From Neelides folsomi (Eukaryota; Arthropoda; Collembola; Neelipleona; Neelidae), in contig JAQGBZ010000146.1 in assembly GCA_034687125.1 (NCBI GenBank), positions 62,001-126,000 of the forward strand: DNA of 64,000 nucleotides. The letters are read 5' to 3'. Positions 13,101 through 27,234 of the stretch are shown here, one piece after another (the stretch's first letter is position 1; the number at the start of each line of letters is the position of its first letter). A program made the translations under genes and the position numbers. Below the pieces are notes generated by a model. The model saw nothing but the letters and a program-made list of their open reading frames with translations, had not been told where the DNA came from and ran no database searches.

Positions 13101-16100
13101 GAAACATCCTTTTAGTAAAATGAATGATCCGGAACATGGGGGATGTTAAGTCAGAATGATAAAGGATGGAAAGGATGACCAATGGGTCAAAGAGTATTCC
13201 TTTCCTTCTTCCAGTCAGCGACCGGAGACAGGCAATTTATCGACCAGAGCAAAAGTCTTTAATTTTCCACTACTCATTTATTAGACCTGTCCATTCCTCC
13301 TTTTGCCCACACATTCCTTTAACTATGCAAAGACTTCAAAGGGGCGAAGTTTATATGTAAAATAAAGATTGGCAAAGTAAAAAGAGTAAAAACCTTTCAA
13401 TTCCCTACCTGTGATGGATAACAATGATCGTTTATAATAAATCCCTCGATCTAAATGCATTACATACTTCAAACACTCTTGTATTTTTAATTTCAAGACC
13501 GATTAATTTCCTTTCTCAAACTTGGAATCTTTAAATCTTAGAGCCATTATTAACAGTTGGTTTATGTCATTGGAGCTTTAGAACTTTCCATCATGTTGTT
13601 CAAGTCATTGGGCCAACGGGGGTGGAGTTGACCGCTCTTATAATTTAAAACTTTTGACTACCGTAGAATTAATTTCTACGCGCTTTAATCCTCAAGTTTA
13701 CATGCCGAATCAGAGCTTTTGGCCACCGTCATTTGCCCAAACCGGTCTCTTTGGCTCTTCAACGCTCCCCCCTTGGGTCTTATTATCCAAGAAGGCTCTT
13801 GGTCTCCCAGATGAATTAAGCCTGATATTTAGTGAGGTGAGGTCAGGTCGCAATCATACATGAATAGAGGTAAATCCGGAAGCGATGAAGAGGTCCAATT
13901 AGAAATGTAGATATCCCTAATGTCAATACTTTACAAGTTCTCTTATCAAACTACTCTCACAAAAGTACAAATGGAATTCAACATGGCACTTATATGCAAA
14001 TCAGTATTGATACACAAAATCTCGATCTCATCTATTGTATGAATCTGAATAAATCTATGCAATGTACTAAGTACATCGATGTGAATTTGAACAAAGATGA
14101 AATGTGAATATTAATACACAGGTGGTCAGATCTTGTTGGCCATTAAGAATCCACTAATTTGGAGATTCTCTTCAAGATGATCTGACAGCGCGCACACATG
14201 AAAATAGTGTTAGTTGGCGAGAGTTCGTGATGGCGAGTAACTAGAGTAGGAGGAAATTAATTAATGGGTGTCAACCCGAGATTCAGCTAATAACGGAAAC
14301 ATTTCTCATTAAACCGGTATCATCATACTCCTCTTTTACCTACATATTATAGTTACTCAATAAAATTAATCTTTCTCATTCCTTCAACTCTTATATAACC
14401 AACACGCAAAATTTATAAGACTTTGATAATGACTACAAAGTAGAGTATGACGAAGGGCTTAATAGAACTATAAATATAAGAACTACAGCTTTGTTATTGC
14501 TCGACCAGCTTAAGCTTACAATGAACAATAAAGGAAGAATTTTGAGCAAAGAAATAGATGAACATCTTGATTACTAAAAAATCAAAACATGTATATAAAC
14601 CTTGTTCTGAAACAGATCTAACTTTACTTCCATTATTTTTATAATCTCATTTATACAACGAGGCTCTCCGCATAATGTTCAATGATTCAATTCAAGTTTA
14701 ATTTTGTATTGTTTTAATCTTTTTGTTATCGCCATTATTAATTATTCTCATCAAGTATGAAATATGAGATCTTGTAATCTTTTTACAGTTTTAATGCAAT
14801 TATGCTTTTTAATGCGATGATTCTAATCAGTTCTAATCTTTAAAATGTTTTAATCTCTACAAGATACAACTGCAAGCGTATGGTACTAATAATATAAATT
14901 TATTTTAACCATTATTTATATCCTTTTTATAATCTACTTCAATCTACTCCTATGTATTTATATTTTACTACCTATTGTGTATAACAGTATTATATTTTTT
15001 ACAGTAAATATCGTTTTAGTATTTATCAAATTTTGTTATTTTAATAAATTGGTTAAATTGTTGATTTTTGAGTGATCTGTACTGTAAATGCAAATATTTA
15101 TTTAGAATGTTTATTTAAGTTTTATTAAAATGTTGAGACTTTTTTTAATTTTTTCCCCATTCTTTTCTTATTCATACACATTCTTGTGTGTATTTAGTTT
15201 TTGCATTTCCTGCGCACATTCATAAGTATGGTTAAGTTCGGAAATACCGAAAATCACCATGTCTTGAACAAGTTCCTGAAGAGAGAGAAAGAAAAATGAA
15301 AAAAGACATTCGTCTTCTTGTAGTCTGTCAGTCACCATCGTCATCCGTCTCTCTTCGTTGGTTCTTTTGTCCTGTCGTTGTCCTGTTTTCCTTCCCATTC
15401 AAATCTCAAATATTGTTTTGATATTGCGGAGCAATTTGTAAATAACACACGCACTCTTCCCTTTAATTAATCCTTCGTCTCAATTGTGAATCAGAGTAAA
15501 GGGCAGAGAGTCCAAGTAAGTTTGTATCTATCATCGTCTTACTTATTTCATTTCTTACTTCCAGTCCAATCTTTATTTCCCTCATTTATTTTCCAGGTGG
15601 GCAGGGTGTGAACGCACTCCCCACATCAAACTAAAAAATGTGGCAAAAACTTGCCAATTTACATCACACCTTATCATGCCATAATAAATAGTAGTGCTTA
15701 TGTGTGTGCTGTACTCATTAAATTTTATTTTTCCTAAATGTAAAGCTCATTTTTTTCATACATTAACAATTTGAATGAATGTGGATTTAATACAGTGGAA
15801 CTCCATATGCTTTTATGAGCGAACCATCGAACCAAATAGTTTGCCCTGTTCTAGTCCCAATCCATCAAACCGCAACAATTTTTTTCCAATTTTGAATGTA
15901 ACTTATTACACAGAAACGTAGAGTTATGATTAAGTTCATTTAAGCTACCTTCATTAGAAATAGCCCAACCGCTAAACATAAAAGTAAAGTAGTTCTCCAA
16001 AAAATGAAATGTTTTAAAGGGAATAGGGCAAGAGATCATTTTGACTTCTTTCCCTTACCTTCTTTTAACGAGAATCTCCACTCTGCTCATTTTCCTTTCT

Positions 16101-17109
16101 AATGAGTTTCTATTCTCAGCAGACGAGTCAAAGGTCCTCAGGCTTCCACAGTTCAATTTCAATGCAAAGACATACAAAAGCTGAGAGAACTAATCAATCA
16201 TTTCATTCTTTTTAAATTGGCAGCCCTTCGTCAAAAAACACTCCTTTCGGATATTTTTACATTCGTTCATTAGCAGAAGCAAAGAAATTTGTAAAAAATG
16301 CTCTAGTGTAAATCTTACTTATTAATGCTAATAGGTACTCATATACGTATATCCTATTTCTGTATACTACCATATACTGTACACAGTAGTACACACCTAT
16401 AATACACTAAAACTTAAAGCTAGAAAAATAAATAATTATAATTATAGTTAAAATAATACTAAATTACTTCATTTTTATTATACAATCATCAGTAAGTTAA
16501 GTATGTGTTTAGCTTATAGAAAGCATGAATTCGTATGTACATACATTTACTTATACTTATACGATGAAGATATTTTAAATAAAATATTAAATGATATAAT
16601 AATATCATTATTTTTTCTAGTACCAAATGCACATTCGACCTACAGATAAAACATTTACCTAATAGGCCTAATACAAAATGACTCATTTAACAAAATAATA
16701 TGATTGTGGTTTATACTATTTGTAAGTAAGTAATTATAATCTTTGGTGTGTTGAATTTACTGCCCCTGATTGTGAATTTAAGAATTTAACTACAGATACT
16801 TATTTGATTTTAAAATCCTTTACATTGGAACTGATGTTAACTTGTATATGATATTACTTGTATTTATTTAACGTGTGAGCTTTTTTCTATTTGCTTTCCA
16901 TACCCATCAAGCTCCAAGAAAAATGTATTGTTTCTTCATTAGTATTTAGAGTTGTTTTTGGAGTCGAATAACGTTCTAAAAATATTTCTCATGAGAAGCC
17001 AAAGTATGGAAATGTGATAATTATTCCAAAGGACCTAATGTGGAATTTAATATCCAGCCAAGTTTGCCTCATTCAATTATCATTTGATTGTTAATAAATG
17101 GATTGAAGG
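10121..17109. other. intergenic region, no gene recognised
   Basis: Seven kilobases between the ZP gene 5' end (minus strand) and the CELF start (plus strand), so both promoters should lie here. Blocks of moderate GC (10.0-11.9 kb, 13.1-13.9 kb) alternate with very AT-rich blocks (14.3-17.0 kb). Open frames in the GC-richer blocks do not resemble any family I know and have no convincing splice structure. Untranslated 5' exons of CELF may be present but cannot be seen. Confidence 0.45.
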
Positions 17110-19267
17110 ATGAATGACATGCCGGACCCAGACGCGATCAAGATGTTCATTGGGCAAATCCCAAAAACTTGGAACGAGGCGGATGTTCGAATGTATTTTG
17201 AGGAATTTGGACGAATCTACTTAATTAATGTCCTCAGAGACAAAGTGACCAAACAGAGCAGAGGCAATTAAAACAAACGTTACTTTTATTCATTTACACC
17301 ACATTAAAATGCATTTAAATATGCATTTTATCTTCTTTTATTTTATTACATTATGTACATAATTTGTGCATTATTCCTAATATTAATGCAAATTGTTTTT
17401 TATAATTTCTCATGTATTATTTATTTATTTTGTAGGTTGTTGCTTTATTACTTTTTATACTAGACAATCAGCGATTGCGGCTCAGAATCATTGCCATAAT
17501 ATAAAAACCTTACCAGGAGTAAGCAATTTCTCATCTTTGTATAATATGTGACATGCATAGTTAATTATAAATATTGTAAAAATATGCAACTTCTTTATTT
17601 TGGTATTCTCCTCATTCAATTTCTTGTAAATTAACGAATGAATTGAATTTATCAAATCCTGACATTTGTTTTATCAAAGCCAAAGTCCTCCCGTGTCCCA
17701 TTTGGCTAATTTAAATAATGTGACACACGTTTTGAATAAAAATTCCAAAGGGCTCAAGTTAAGCATATTGTGATTCTCTTATTTATCTTTATTTGTGTCC
17801 CAACTGTCCTTTAACTTTCTTCTCTTGTCGCAGATGAATCACCCAATCCAAGTGAAGCCGGCCGACAATGAAAACAGAGGAGGTGAGTTTGGATACACCA
17901 AATTGCTATATTTACAGTTGAAGAGACAGGTTTCGGTAATTCATAGTTCCACTATCGGTTCCTTCCCACACACCGCACATATTTCATTATTCTTCAGGCT
18001 CCGTTCCTTTAAGAGCTCCGTTGGGAGCTTGAGAGGAATGTGGGAAGTTTACCCAAAAGGGGACTTTGGGCGAAGTTGAATTCACTTGAATGTTGTCCAA
18101 TGTCTCATTAATAGAAAGAAAGATCTTCATTGGGATGGTTTCCAAGAAATTGAATGAAAATGAGATCCGGCTCCTCTTTGGTCGCTTTGGTCTCATTGAA
18201 GAATGTTCTGTTTTGCGGGACTCAAACGGTCAAAGCCGCGGATGTGCTTTTGTGACCTTTTCTTCAAAGGCTTGTGCCATCTCGGCTATTAAGACAATGC
18301 ACCAGAGTCAGATAATGGAAGGATGCTCTTCACCCCTAGTCGTTAAATTTGCTGACATCCAGAAAGAAAAACAAGGAGCGAGGACAAGCAGTCAAGTTGT
18401 GCAAAATAACACGACGTCGCTTTTGGATCAATCAATCGTACAGAAATCTCAATATTTATCAGTAAGATTTATTTAATTTTTGACTATTAAATGACTGATT
18501 AATATTTTATATTTTAAATAATAAAATTTATAGGCCGTAATTTTTAGATTGTTTAGAGAGAAATTTTATAGAATACAAATTAAGTAAGACATGAGTTTAA
18601 TTTATAATTATTTTTGATTCATGAAGCTTCTTCAACTTCTCCAGCAACAAGCTGCAGCTTCAGCAGCTTCCTCTTGCATCCCCCAGTTGGGATCTTCTGC
18701 TCTCACGCCCCTTTCAAATCTTCAGTCTTCTACAGACCTTGCCATGACTTTACTCGCCGGCTTGACAGCCACCAACATGAATATGGTTCATTCGGGCGGG
18801 GCAGGCGGAGGTCAACACTTGAACATGCTCGGGACGTCCAACTCGACCCAGACGAACCCCTTCTCGCTCATGACGAGTCTCAGCGTCCCCTCCTTGACTG
18901 CCAATTCGAGTCCCCAGCAGGTTTAGGAATTTTTACATTCAATTTGGATTACGGTTTCCGAATGACATTTCCTCCATTTACTCATTATGCACAGGTGGAG
19001 GGTCCCGATGGGTCCAATCTCTTCATTTACCATTTGCCACAAGACTTCACGGACGGGGATTTGGCACAGTCGTTTCTCCCATTCGGAACCGTGCTCTCGT
19101 CCAAAGTCTTCATTGACAAAAGCACGAACTTGTCCAAATGCTTCGGCTTTGTCTCATACGACAATCCACTTAGCGCCCAACTCGCCATCCAAGCAATGAA
19201 CGGATTTCAAATCGGCCCCAAGAGGCTCAAAGTCCAGTTGAAAAGGACAAAGGAAAAGCCTTATTAA
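17110..19267 (+). CDS. CELF: CELF/Bruno-like RNA-binding protein (three RRMs)
   Basis: Six exons: 17110-17263, 17436-17518, 17834-17882, 18115-18461, 18627-18920 and 18995-19267, giving 399 residues. CELF proteins bind GU-rich RNA and control alternative splicing, translation and decay. RRM1 (about 10-90) starts [13 protein letters not shown] and has CCFITFYT as RNP1. RRM2 (98-180) has KIFIGMV and GCAFVTF, followed by the family signature [15 protein letters not shown] linker rich in Q, A and S follows. RRM3 (314-395) has NLFIYHLP and KCFGFVSYD and ends [19 protein letters not shown], the typical CELF C-terminus. An in-frame stop lies two codons before the chosen ATG. Intron 1 appears to use a GC donor (17264-17265); the others are GT-AG. 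The linker is shorter than in vertebrate CELF1/2. Which CELF subgroup it belongs to I cannot say. Confidence 0.95.
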
Positions 19268-22200
19268 CACACAAGACCATTATTTAAATCAAGTCACAGA
19301 AGAAGTTTATCTCGTAATGTCTTAATTTCTCTTAATTAATTGCTATGAAGTTATACTTCAAATAATTTTTTTGACTTTTACGACTAATTAATGTGATAGT
19401 TGGAAATGCATTTGTCATTTAAATTGTAATCATGTAATGAACTTGTTTGCAATGAGTTCTTTTAATTATATATTATGTAAAAGACCATTAGTAATTTATA
19501 GAACTTAACAATGGTGAAAACTTTAACTCCATTTGTAAAGCATTATTATGTGAATTATTTAATGCAGACTTTTACGATAATTTATTTAATTTCAATACAA
19601 TTATGGTCAGATATTTATTATGGTCAATAGTCAATATCGTCAATATTATTAATATTTATATTCAATGCCAATGAACAAAGTCTGAAATGTCAAACTAGTC
19701 ACGGTAAAATAGTCAAATGTTGTGCTTTGTGCAAATAACATTCGAGGTATTAAAATAATTTTTGTGATTTCAAATGTCGAAATTGACTTTAATTTTTAGT
19801 TGAAAGAAAATCTAATTGTTAAACTAATTCCAATTCAGTTTTATTTCGTGGAGTGTTTAATTAATTTAGATTTTAAGACTTTCATCAAACAATGTTAGTT
19901 TTACAATTTACAATATAAAAAATTTAAAGAATAAATCGCAAAAAATGTAATTAAAATTTAAAAATATTTATTACTTTCTTTAACAAACAATTAATAATTT
20001 GCGATATTCTTTTCTGTTTATTTATTTCTAATAACACAACAGTTTCATTTTAATCACTTTATTCACTGCAAACACAGAAAAATAATATAAATTAGGGTAT
20101 TAAAGAACAATATAGTATCGACATCATTTGAGTATTTTTAAAACTTTGTATTTTATAAAAATTATACCAGATTTTAGCTACTATATTGTACCTTACAGCC
20201 CCAAATAATATTGTTTCTACACATTGATCGTTATTTTTCATATCTTTCTCCGAATCGGACATAGAAGTCGCATTTATACATTCAGCCGCAGATGCAAATC
20301 TGTTTCTCCTCTTAAATCATTCGAATTATTATTCACTGGTTCTTCCCAAACCATCTTCTCTACAGACTTGTCATTATTGCTTATATTCCATTCACGAAAT
20401 TATTGCTTGTGAGTTTGAACCAACCGCTTAATTATTTCCACCGAAACCAAGTTAGCTAATTGTTAATTTTTATTTTAGTATATCATATGCTATAAATTTA
20501 AAGCTGATATCAAATATTTATTTTAATTAAAAGACAAATAGGTGAATCTTGATTTCTTTTTACCAAAGTGTATTATTTAATCAATATCAGAATCAGAATC
20601 CTTAATATTAATTATTATCTGATTAATTAATTTAATTATCATTTAATAATCATTGTAGTCATCCTCTTTGGATGACTCATCATTCATCATCTTCACATTC
20701 GATTGCATTGATTGATTTTTGTTAACCCTAGGGGTTGTCTCGTTAATAGTTCCAGTCATAATAATGACCAAGGGCTTGATTCAAACTGGCCGTATTTTAT
20801 CTCATCACTCATCATTACATTCGATATCTAAATCTTGAATATATCATACATACAGGTAGATATAATATTACTTCCATAATTTCTGTAATATCATATAGGA
20901 AAAGTCTTACTCATAGTATGAATGTAAAATAAATATTTTACTCATACTTATGTGCATAGTGTATTACAGATAATCTCTGTATATTCTTGATCGTTTAAGT
21001 ACACTTAAGATTTGATAGAATATAAAATTTCAAAGGATATTTAGTGAAAATCTTCTGACTATGAAGAGGTGATTTGTATTGTAATCGACAAGTAATTTGC
21101 TCTCATTTGCATCCAACTTTAGAAGTATTGGACTGGAAAAGCATTAGAAGTACTGAATATCTAAAGATTTATTTTATGAATTTATGTTCAACGTATTGCC
21201 TACTAATCCTAACAATAAATTTTCACATGGCCTTTTCAATATTTTACACACAAATGTTCACAGTTATGTAAGTAAGCTAAGGTCCAACGAGGTATTTAAC
21301 CTGAAAAAAATCATTAATTTTTATGAATTTTATTAGCAAAGGGCAATAAGGGTAAAAAGTACAAGAAGTAAAAAGTAAGAAGCAAGGCATTTCCTACCTT
21401 CATGCAATCTGCAGTTGACAAAATAAGGAAAGAATTCCAACTGGGAATTGGTAATTGCAATATTGCATTGTTGGTAATTGAAATTTATTCCTATGCTTCG
21501 AACGTATAAAACTTGTAAAAATATAATTTAGAAACTCAAAGGGGCTACCATAATGGTGGACAGTTATAAAGAAGTGCACAATTTGATGTACAGCCTCTAA
21601 AGAGAATGTCCAAAGTTGTGTGATTGTGTGCATAAGTTAATGCGAATGTCGGCAAAGTAAAAGTGTTGGTAATAGGACGGGCGAATGTCATGGGAGATGA
21701 GGAAGACACGAACTACGACAACGAGCTCTCCCTCGACAACTTTTTCCAAATCAAGTTCATTGTTTTCTTACTCGGTTCGGACACATGCAATTTGATCAGA
21801 TAGATAGAATAAATACCTCCAGCACCGCTTAGCAAATGAACAGTAATTGCAATTCCACAAATCGCGACCAAATCTCGTTCCTGTCGTGTGTCAACTCTCA
21901 AAAACTCGCCCTTTATGTCAGAGGGTGAGGAGAGAAATGCGCATAAAAATCTTAATCTTTTATCTGCCAAGACCTACTTACTGGTAGGTCTTGTAGTCAA
22001 AGAAGAAAAAGATTACGACTTCAACCAGACTTCACCTTTATTGTTCTCTCTATCACTCCCATGGGTTATAACTTAAGACTGGCTATGATTGAAAAATGAA
22101 GGAATCATGCAGTGACGGCTATCTAGGTAAAGTGTTATAATCTGCATTATCAAAAGACGTTGGATATAACTTTATCAATTAAATGTACTTGAATTCAAAA

Positions 22201-23632
22201 CTGAACGAGTTCAAGAAAGTTAATGCACATCTTGAAATGTTAAAATATCACAAGAATTTATTAAAATAAGAATAAAAAATATTGAACCGGTTTAAAAACC
22301 ATTTATTTTATTTCAAAAACGAATTTATATTCACTTAATGAATTTAATTAACAGTTCGTCCATTCATTTGTAACCACGATTTAAATTGGGTTGTTCTTGA
22401 CTGTAATAATAATAATTAATAGCAGTCTTAAAAATCTAAAATAACAAAGTATACACATCTTTAAAGTAGATATTTGTGAATAACTAAATATTTATGTATA
22501 GGGTTAGGTTAGCATTATCAATTATCATTATTTACGTACAATTAAGTATTTGATAAAGCAGGAAGCATCGTTTAAGTATTTAACATTTATTGTTTAATTG
22601 TTAAGCCCAATAAGAAGAAAGTGAGTTTGATGGTCTGAGAGTTGAGTCGAATCTTATAATAATTTATCATAAGTTTAACTCTTCCATGCATCTCGAGATT
22701 TAATCTCAAGCTCGAGGAGTTTATTTTTATTAACTTTTACTTTCTCAGTTGTGGATCAAATGGTTGGTAGGAGGTTGAGTGCAACTCATTGTTTACTTAC
22801 CAAATGGATGGCTTCATATTATGTATATCTCATATATGAGCCCATTCAGGTTTCGATTTGGGTCACTAAAATTTTGGACGCGGCTAAAGATCATATAGGA
22901 AGCGGAAATCATATCACTTGTCATGATAAACTGGCAAGAGTCCGCGACTCCATATGTCTTTTTTTCTTAATGAGGGTGAATGTATAGAGATGAAATGGCA
23001 ATAGAACACAATTCACAACAATCCAATCTTCGTCACAACATACAATATAATCTCTCATTTGCATTTACCCATATAACCAAAAGTTATATTATTTACATTA
23101 TCTTATTCCATGTGTCTCTCAAGATCTTCGTAATGTGTCATATATTGGAATCCTCCTATTACATTAAAGACATGCAAATATAACAAAATAACAATATAAT
23201 ATAAATCACAATACTATGCTTCCATATGAAAATATAGTCATCTTATATGTCTACATAATATACAAATACTAATATGAATGTCTGTGTCTTTATTTTACAT
23301 TGTATTCAATCATACATTGTCTGTACGAAATTTTGATAAGATTTAAAGAACCTCTCAAATCTCTTTAAAGGTAAAGTGAGTTGAACAACGCTGAAGTACA
23401 TCATATAAAAATTAAGTATGTAGACGTAAGGGGTGCTTTCGCTCTCTTTTTATTATGCTTCACAACTAAACGTTACTTTACGTTTAAATGCTCCACTCCC
23501 CTCAAAGTTCCAAATTGGCCCCTATTCAGTGGCCGAGCGTCGTAACTTTTCAGAACTCTCATTTTCCTCATGCGGCTTCTTGGGAGAGAGTGTTGGAATT
23601 GAGCGGAGCGGATTTAGAAAACGACGACGACG
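19268..23632. other. intergenic region, no gene recognised
   Basis: AT-rich DNA between the CELF stop and the acyltransferase start. It should hold the CELF 3' UTR and the acyltransferase promoter. Scattered short open frames (for example a minus-strand one near 21.7-21.97 kb) show no motif I recognise. Confidence 0.45.
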
Positions 23633-26547
23633 ATGACGGTCTCGTCAAAATATAAAATATTTTTAGAAGTGATCAAAACCATTTTGGCATTTGTTGTAGC
23701 ATTGCCAGCTATCCCTGTTGTTTTTGTTCTTGTTGTGTTCCTTCTTCTATATAGATATTTAGTTTATTTATTAGCAAAAGTGCTCAAATCTGAGTTTGTG
23801 TCAATTGTGGGGCCGCGGGATGCTTTCTTTGTTGCGGATGGAGCCAAAGAACGGCCGTCAACTTTAATGCCGGGCATTTTGGTTGTGAAAGGAGCAGTGG
23901 ATTTGGGCCATGTACAAAATTGGTTCGCTACGAAAGTGTTGCAGGAGAAGAGGGACAAAGGAGAGAAGCTCAAATATGGGAAATTAATGCAAATTCAGAA
24001 ATATTGGCTTGGGTTTTGGTGGTGGGCCTGGGACCCAAACTTCAAAGTTGAGCATCATGTAAGGTTAGTTCTGTTCAATTATTTTGAGTCATAATCAAGG
24101 TGTGTTTTAGGGAATCATAAATACGTTAATTAAATATTAATTGAAGATTTTTGGTATTCGGAAAAGAATCTTCGTCCCATGCTGAGATTAATTTCACTTT
24201 TTACCTCGAAATCAATGAATGCTAAACCTTCCGGCTTTATATCATTTAAGAAAAAAGTAGTTGTTTTAAGTGAAGTCGTTTGAAGCCTCAGTATAATATA
24301 AAGTTTGTAAGACAACATGGTGAATATTCATTTTATTAGCATCTGGTTATGTATATTATATGGGTTTATTATCATAATATATCTACATAACCAGACGACC
24401 TATCAAATATTTATTTAAACAATTCACGAAATAGGAAGTCATTTCTTTGGTTTGATATTTAAACATATTTTACATATAATTATAATATAATTTATATCAA
24501 TTTATCAATTGACCTTTTACAACATTTACATACAATGTTGAGCTTATTGTCCTTGTCCGAATAAATCAGGATACAAGAACATTTGATATTACGATAAATT
24601 TTAAATGCACTATAAATCCCATAGTTCAAGGTAGAATGGTTAAATAGCGACAATTACTGATATGACATTTTTACGCAAAATGAGTATAAATAATGTCAGC
24701 CATTTTACTTGTATGTAAATGACTATGATTATATTAATATAATTTTTAATGACTTATAATAAAACTTATGGCTAATGATTTTGAATACACGGATTGTAAT
24801 TAAAATAAAAAGTATTTCAGCTGATTCAATTTTGCGATTGATCTTACAAAGTTAACGCGTTTTCTTGTTCTAATAATTTGGTATTTCGAAAAGTTATTTT
24901 ATTGCATTTTTTTAATTATTTAAAAGGCACTAATTTCATTTTTACAAAAGTCATTAACATTGTATTCAAAAGCCAAGAGAGCCATCATCTTCGGAGATTG
25001 AACCATTAAATTTTAATTGCTCATAACATCTTGTTTTCTGATTTTAAAGGTTATGTGAGGAGATTTCGGGCAATGAGATCGTAACCGAAGAAAAACTCCT
25101 GTCGCTAATAGGAAAAATGGCCAATAAGCCAATGACAGCGGGAATGCCAGCCTGGGAATTCCTCCTCATCCCCAATTACCAGAATGGAGATGAAGAGGAG
25201 AAAAGTTTGTTTTTGTACCGCGTCAGTCATTCCTACTGGTAATAAAATATTCCCCGCCATTAAACATGTTGTGTAATGTCTCTTGTAATTGATGCAGTGA
25301 TGGCTACTCGCTGCTCAAAATGGTCTTGTCTTCCTTTGCCGAAGAGAACTTGAACAAGCTTCCCTATCTCCCACGAGCTTCGACCACTTGTCTGGAACAA
25401 TTTTTTTTCTATGTCTATCTCTTCTTTCGCCTCCCACATTTATACTGGGAACAGCGGAGCTTTCGTGACACCAATGGCCTAAGATTTCCACGAGGGAAGT
25501 TCAAGGACGAATGGGTTGCTGCCATGTCCAGACCCATCCCTTTGTCTCTTATGAAGGATTTGAAAAAGAAGTATGGATTCTCCTTCCAGACACTTGTATG
25601 TTCTGCGCTTAGTCAAGGCTTGTCAAAATATATGGAAAAGAAGAAAATGGTCGTCCCAGAATCGGTTCATGTTTCGGCGCCCTTTCCTTGGCCGCAGCAT
25701 CCTGATGATAAACTTTGCAATCATTGGTAATTAAATTAATTTAATCATCCCAATTACTAAAATAGAAACATGATAAAAATAAAAATATATACAATATTTT
25801 TTTAAGAAATGATATGGAATGGCAATGGTAATGGAATGTGGTTAATAGATCTATAAAAATTAAATATTTAATAAACTAAATAATTAATTAATTTAATATG
25901 GTATTTAACGTAGATTTTAATTTTAGGACTGGAGGGTGTTACACAATTGAATTAAATAAACAATTGAGCTTGGCAGAACTGAACAGAACTCAAGAAATGG
26001 TTCGACAGCTCAACGGATCCCATTCTCTTATTGCCAATTATTGGACCACCAAACTTGTGTGTCTTCTACCTACCTCCCTTGCTGGCCCGCTTTGCACTCA
26101 AAGAGGAGCCACCGTGATGCTCTCAAACGTTGCAGGACCATCAGAGAAAATATCCGTCTTTGGCGTTCATCCACTAGAAGATGTCATGTTTTGGTAAATT
26201 TAATTAAATATATTTATAAGAGTTCTTAATTAATTATTTAAATGTTTTAATATCTTTTTTATGTAATTTTACTAGGATGTGTTTAGCAAAAGGTCTTGCA
26301 AGTGTTGGGGTATCTGTTCTCAGGTAAGAAATCGATATTATTGAATTTGAGAATTAAAAATAAATTTTGGAATAAAAATGAATATGATTGAATTTTTAGT
26401 TATGGAGAATCAATTCGGCTTGCTTTGATGGCCGACAAAGTTGCCATTCCTGATGCCAAAGATGTTGCAGATCTTTGCAACATCATTTCACAATCTCTGG
26501 AAAATTTACTTCATACAAACTTTGAATTTGAGCAAGTGTCAGTATGA
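23633..26547 (+). CDS. WS/DGAT-type membrane O-acyltransferase
   Basis: Six exons: 23633-24063, 25050-25238, 25298-25726, 25927-26193, 26276-26323 and 26400-26547, all GT-AG, coding 503 residues. An in-frame TAG sits nine codons before the ATG. The family (wax ester synthase/acyl-CoA:diacylglycerol acyltransferase, with the C-terminal DUF1298 domain) esterifies fatty alcohols or diacylglycerol with acyl-CoA. The N-terminus carries long hydrophobic segments (about residues 15-50), so it is membrane bound. The active-site region reads RVSHSYCDGYS: His204, Asp208 and Gly209 match the second His and the DG of HHxxxDG, but the first His is Ser203. The C-terminal part has AGPLCTQRGATVMLSNVAGP and PLEDVMFW, typical of DUF1298. 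The codon for Cys207, between the catalytic His and Asp, is split by intron 2. Substrate is unknown. Confidence 0.9.
24342..24395. repeat. inverted repeat, 12-bp perfect arms
   Basis: TCTGGTTATGTA at 24342-24353 is the exact reverse complement of 24384-24395, with an AT-rich loop of 30 bp that extends the pairing imperfectly. It lies in intron 1 of the acyltransferase gene. Confidence 0.75.
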
Positions 26548-26729
26548 GAAAAAATAGTTAAACATTTTTGCTGTTTGCCATCGATATTTCAAGTAATGGT
26601 GGTTGGTGTTGCATTATTGTAACTCGTGTTTTCATTTTGTTATTTTTCATTAATTTTTTGATTTTACCTTTTATTTTCTTGTCAAGCAATATGTGTTGTT
26701 TAATCATTACCCAATTATTACCCAATATT

Positions 26730-26735
26730 AATAAA
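26730..26735 (+). terminator. poly(A) signal AATAAA of the acyltransferase gene
   Basis: AATAAA about 180 bp after the stop codon on the coding strand, within a TAAATAAATA stretch. Position is plausible for cleavage shortly after; not proven. Confidence 0.5.
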
Positions 26736-27066
26736 TAAATACCACAATTCTTCTTGAATTCAATATTCAACCAAACATATTTTAAAAGCTTTTCTTAAAA
26801 AAATGTATCGTCTTTTTAGCATATGATCTGTTACCTGTTTAACATCAAATAATTAAGTGTTAGTTATTTATTAAAGAAATTGATTTATTTGCTATTTTAA
26901 AACAACTTTCTCGAAAGGTTTAATAAACAAAAGACATTCTATATTAAATATTTCAAAAAATTATTTTTAGTATAAATTGTATTTTTAAATCATACCTACC
27001 CTACATACATATTACCTACTCTAAATGTCTAAATATTGAATAAAGGACACCTTGCACGATTATTCC

Positions 27067-27234
27067 AGATTTTCTGGATCAATCAAGGACAGTTTGCTAA
27101 TTTTGTTCAGATTTTCTGGATCAAACTAGGATAGCTTGTTCAGTTTGTCCAGATTTTCTAGATTAAACTAGGATAGCTTGCTCAATTTTACTAGATTTTC
27201 TGGATCAAACAAGGATAGCTTACTTAGTTGCTAT
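27067..27234 (+). repeat. four-copy 42-bp tandem repeat
   Basis: Four head-to-tail copies begin at 27067, 27109, 27151 and 27193. Each starts AGATTTTCTGGATCAA (or a one- or two-base variant). The unit is exactly 42 bp (14 codons). The last copy runs directly into the zinc-finger frame, where the translation reads RFSGSNKDSLL. Copies 2 and 3 contain a stop in that frame. Confidence 0.9.
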
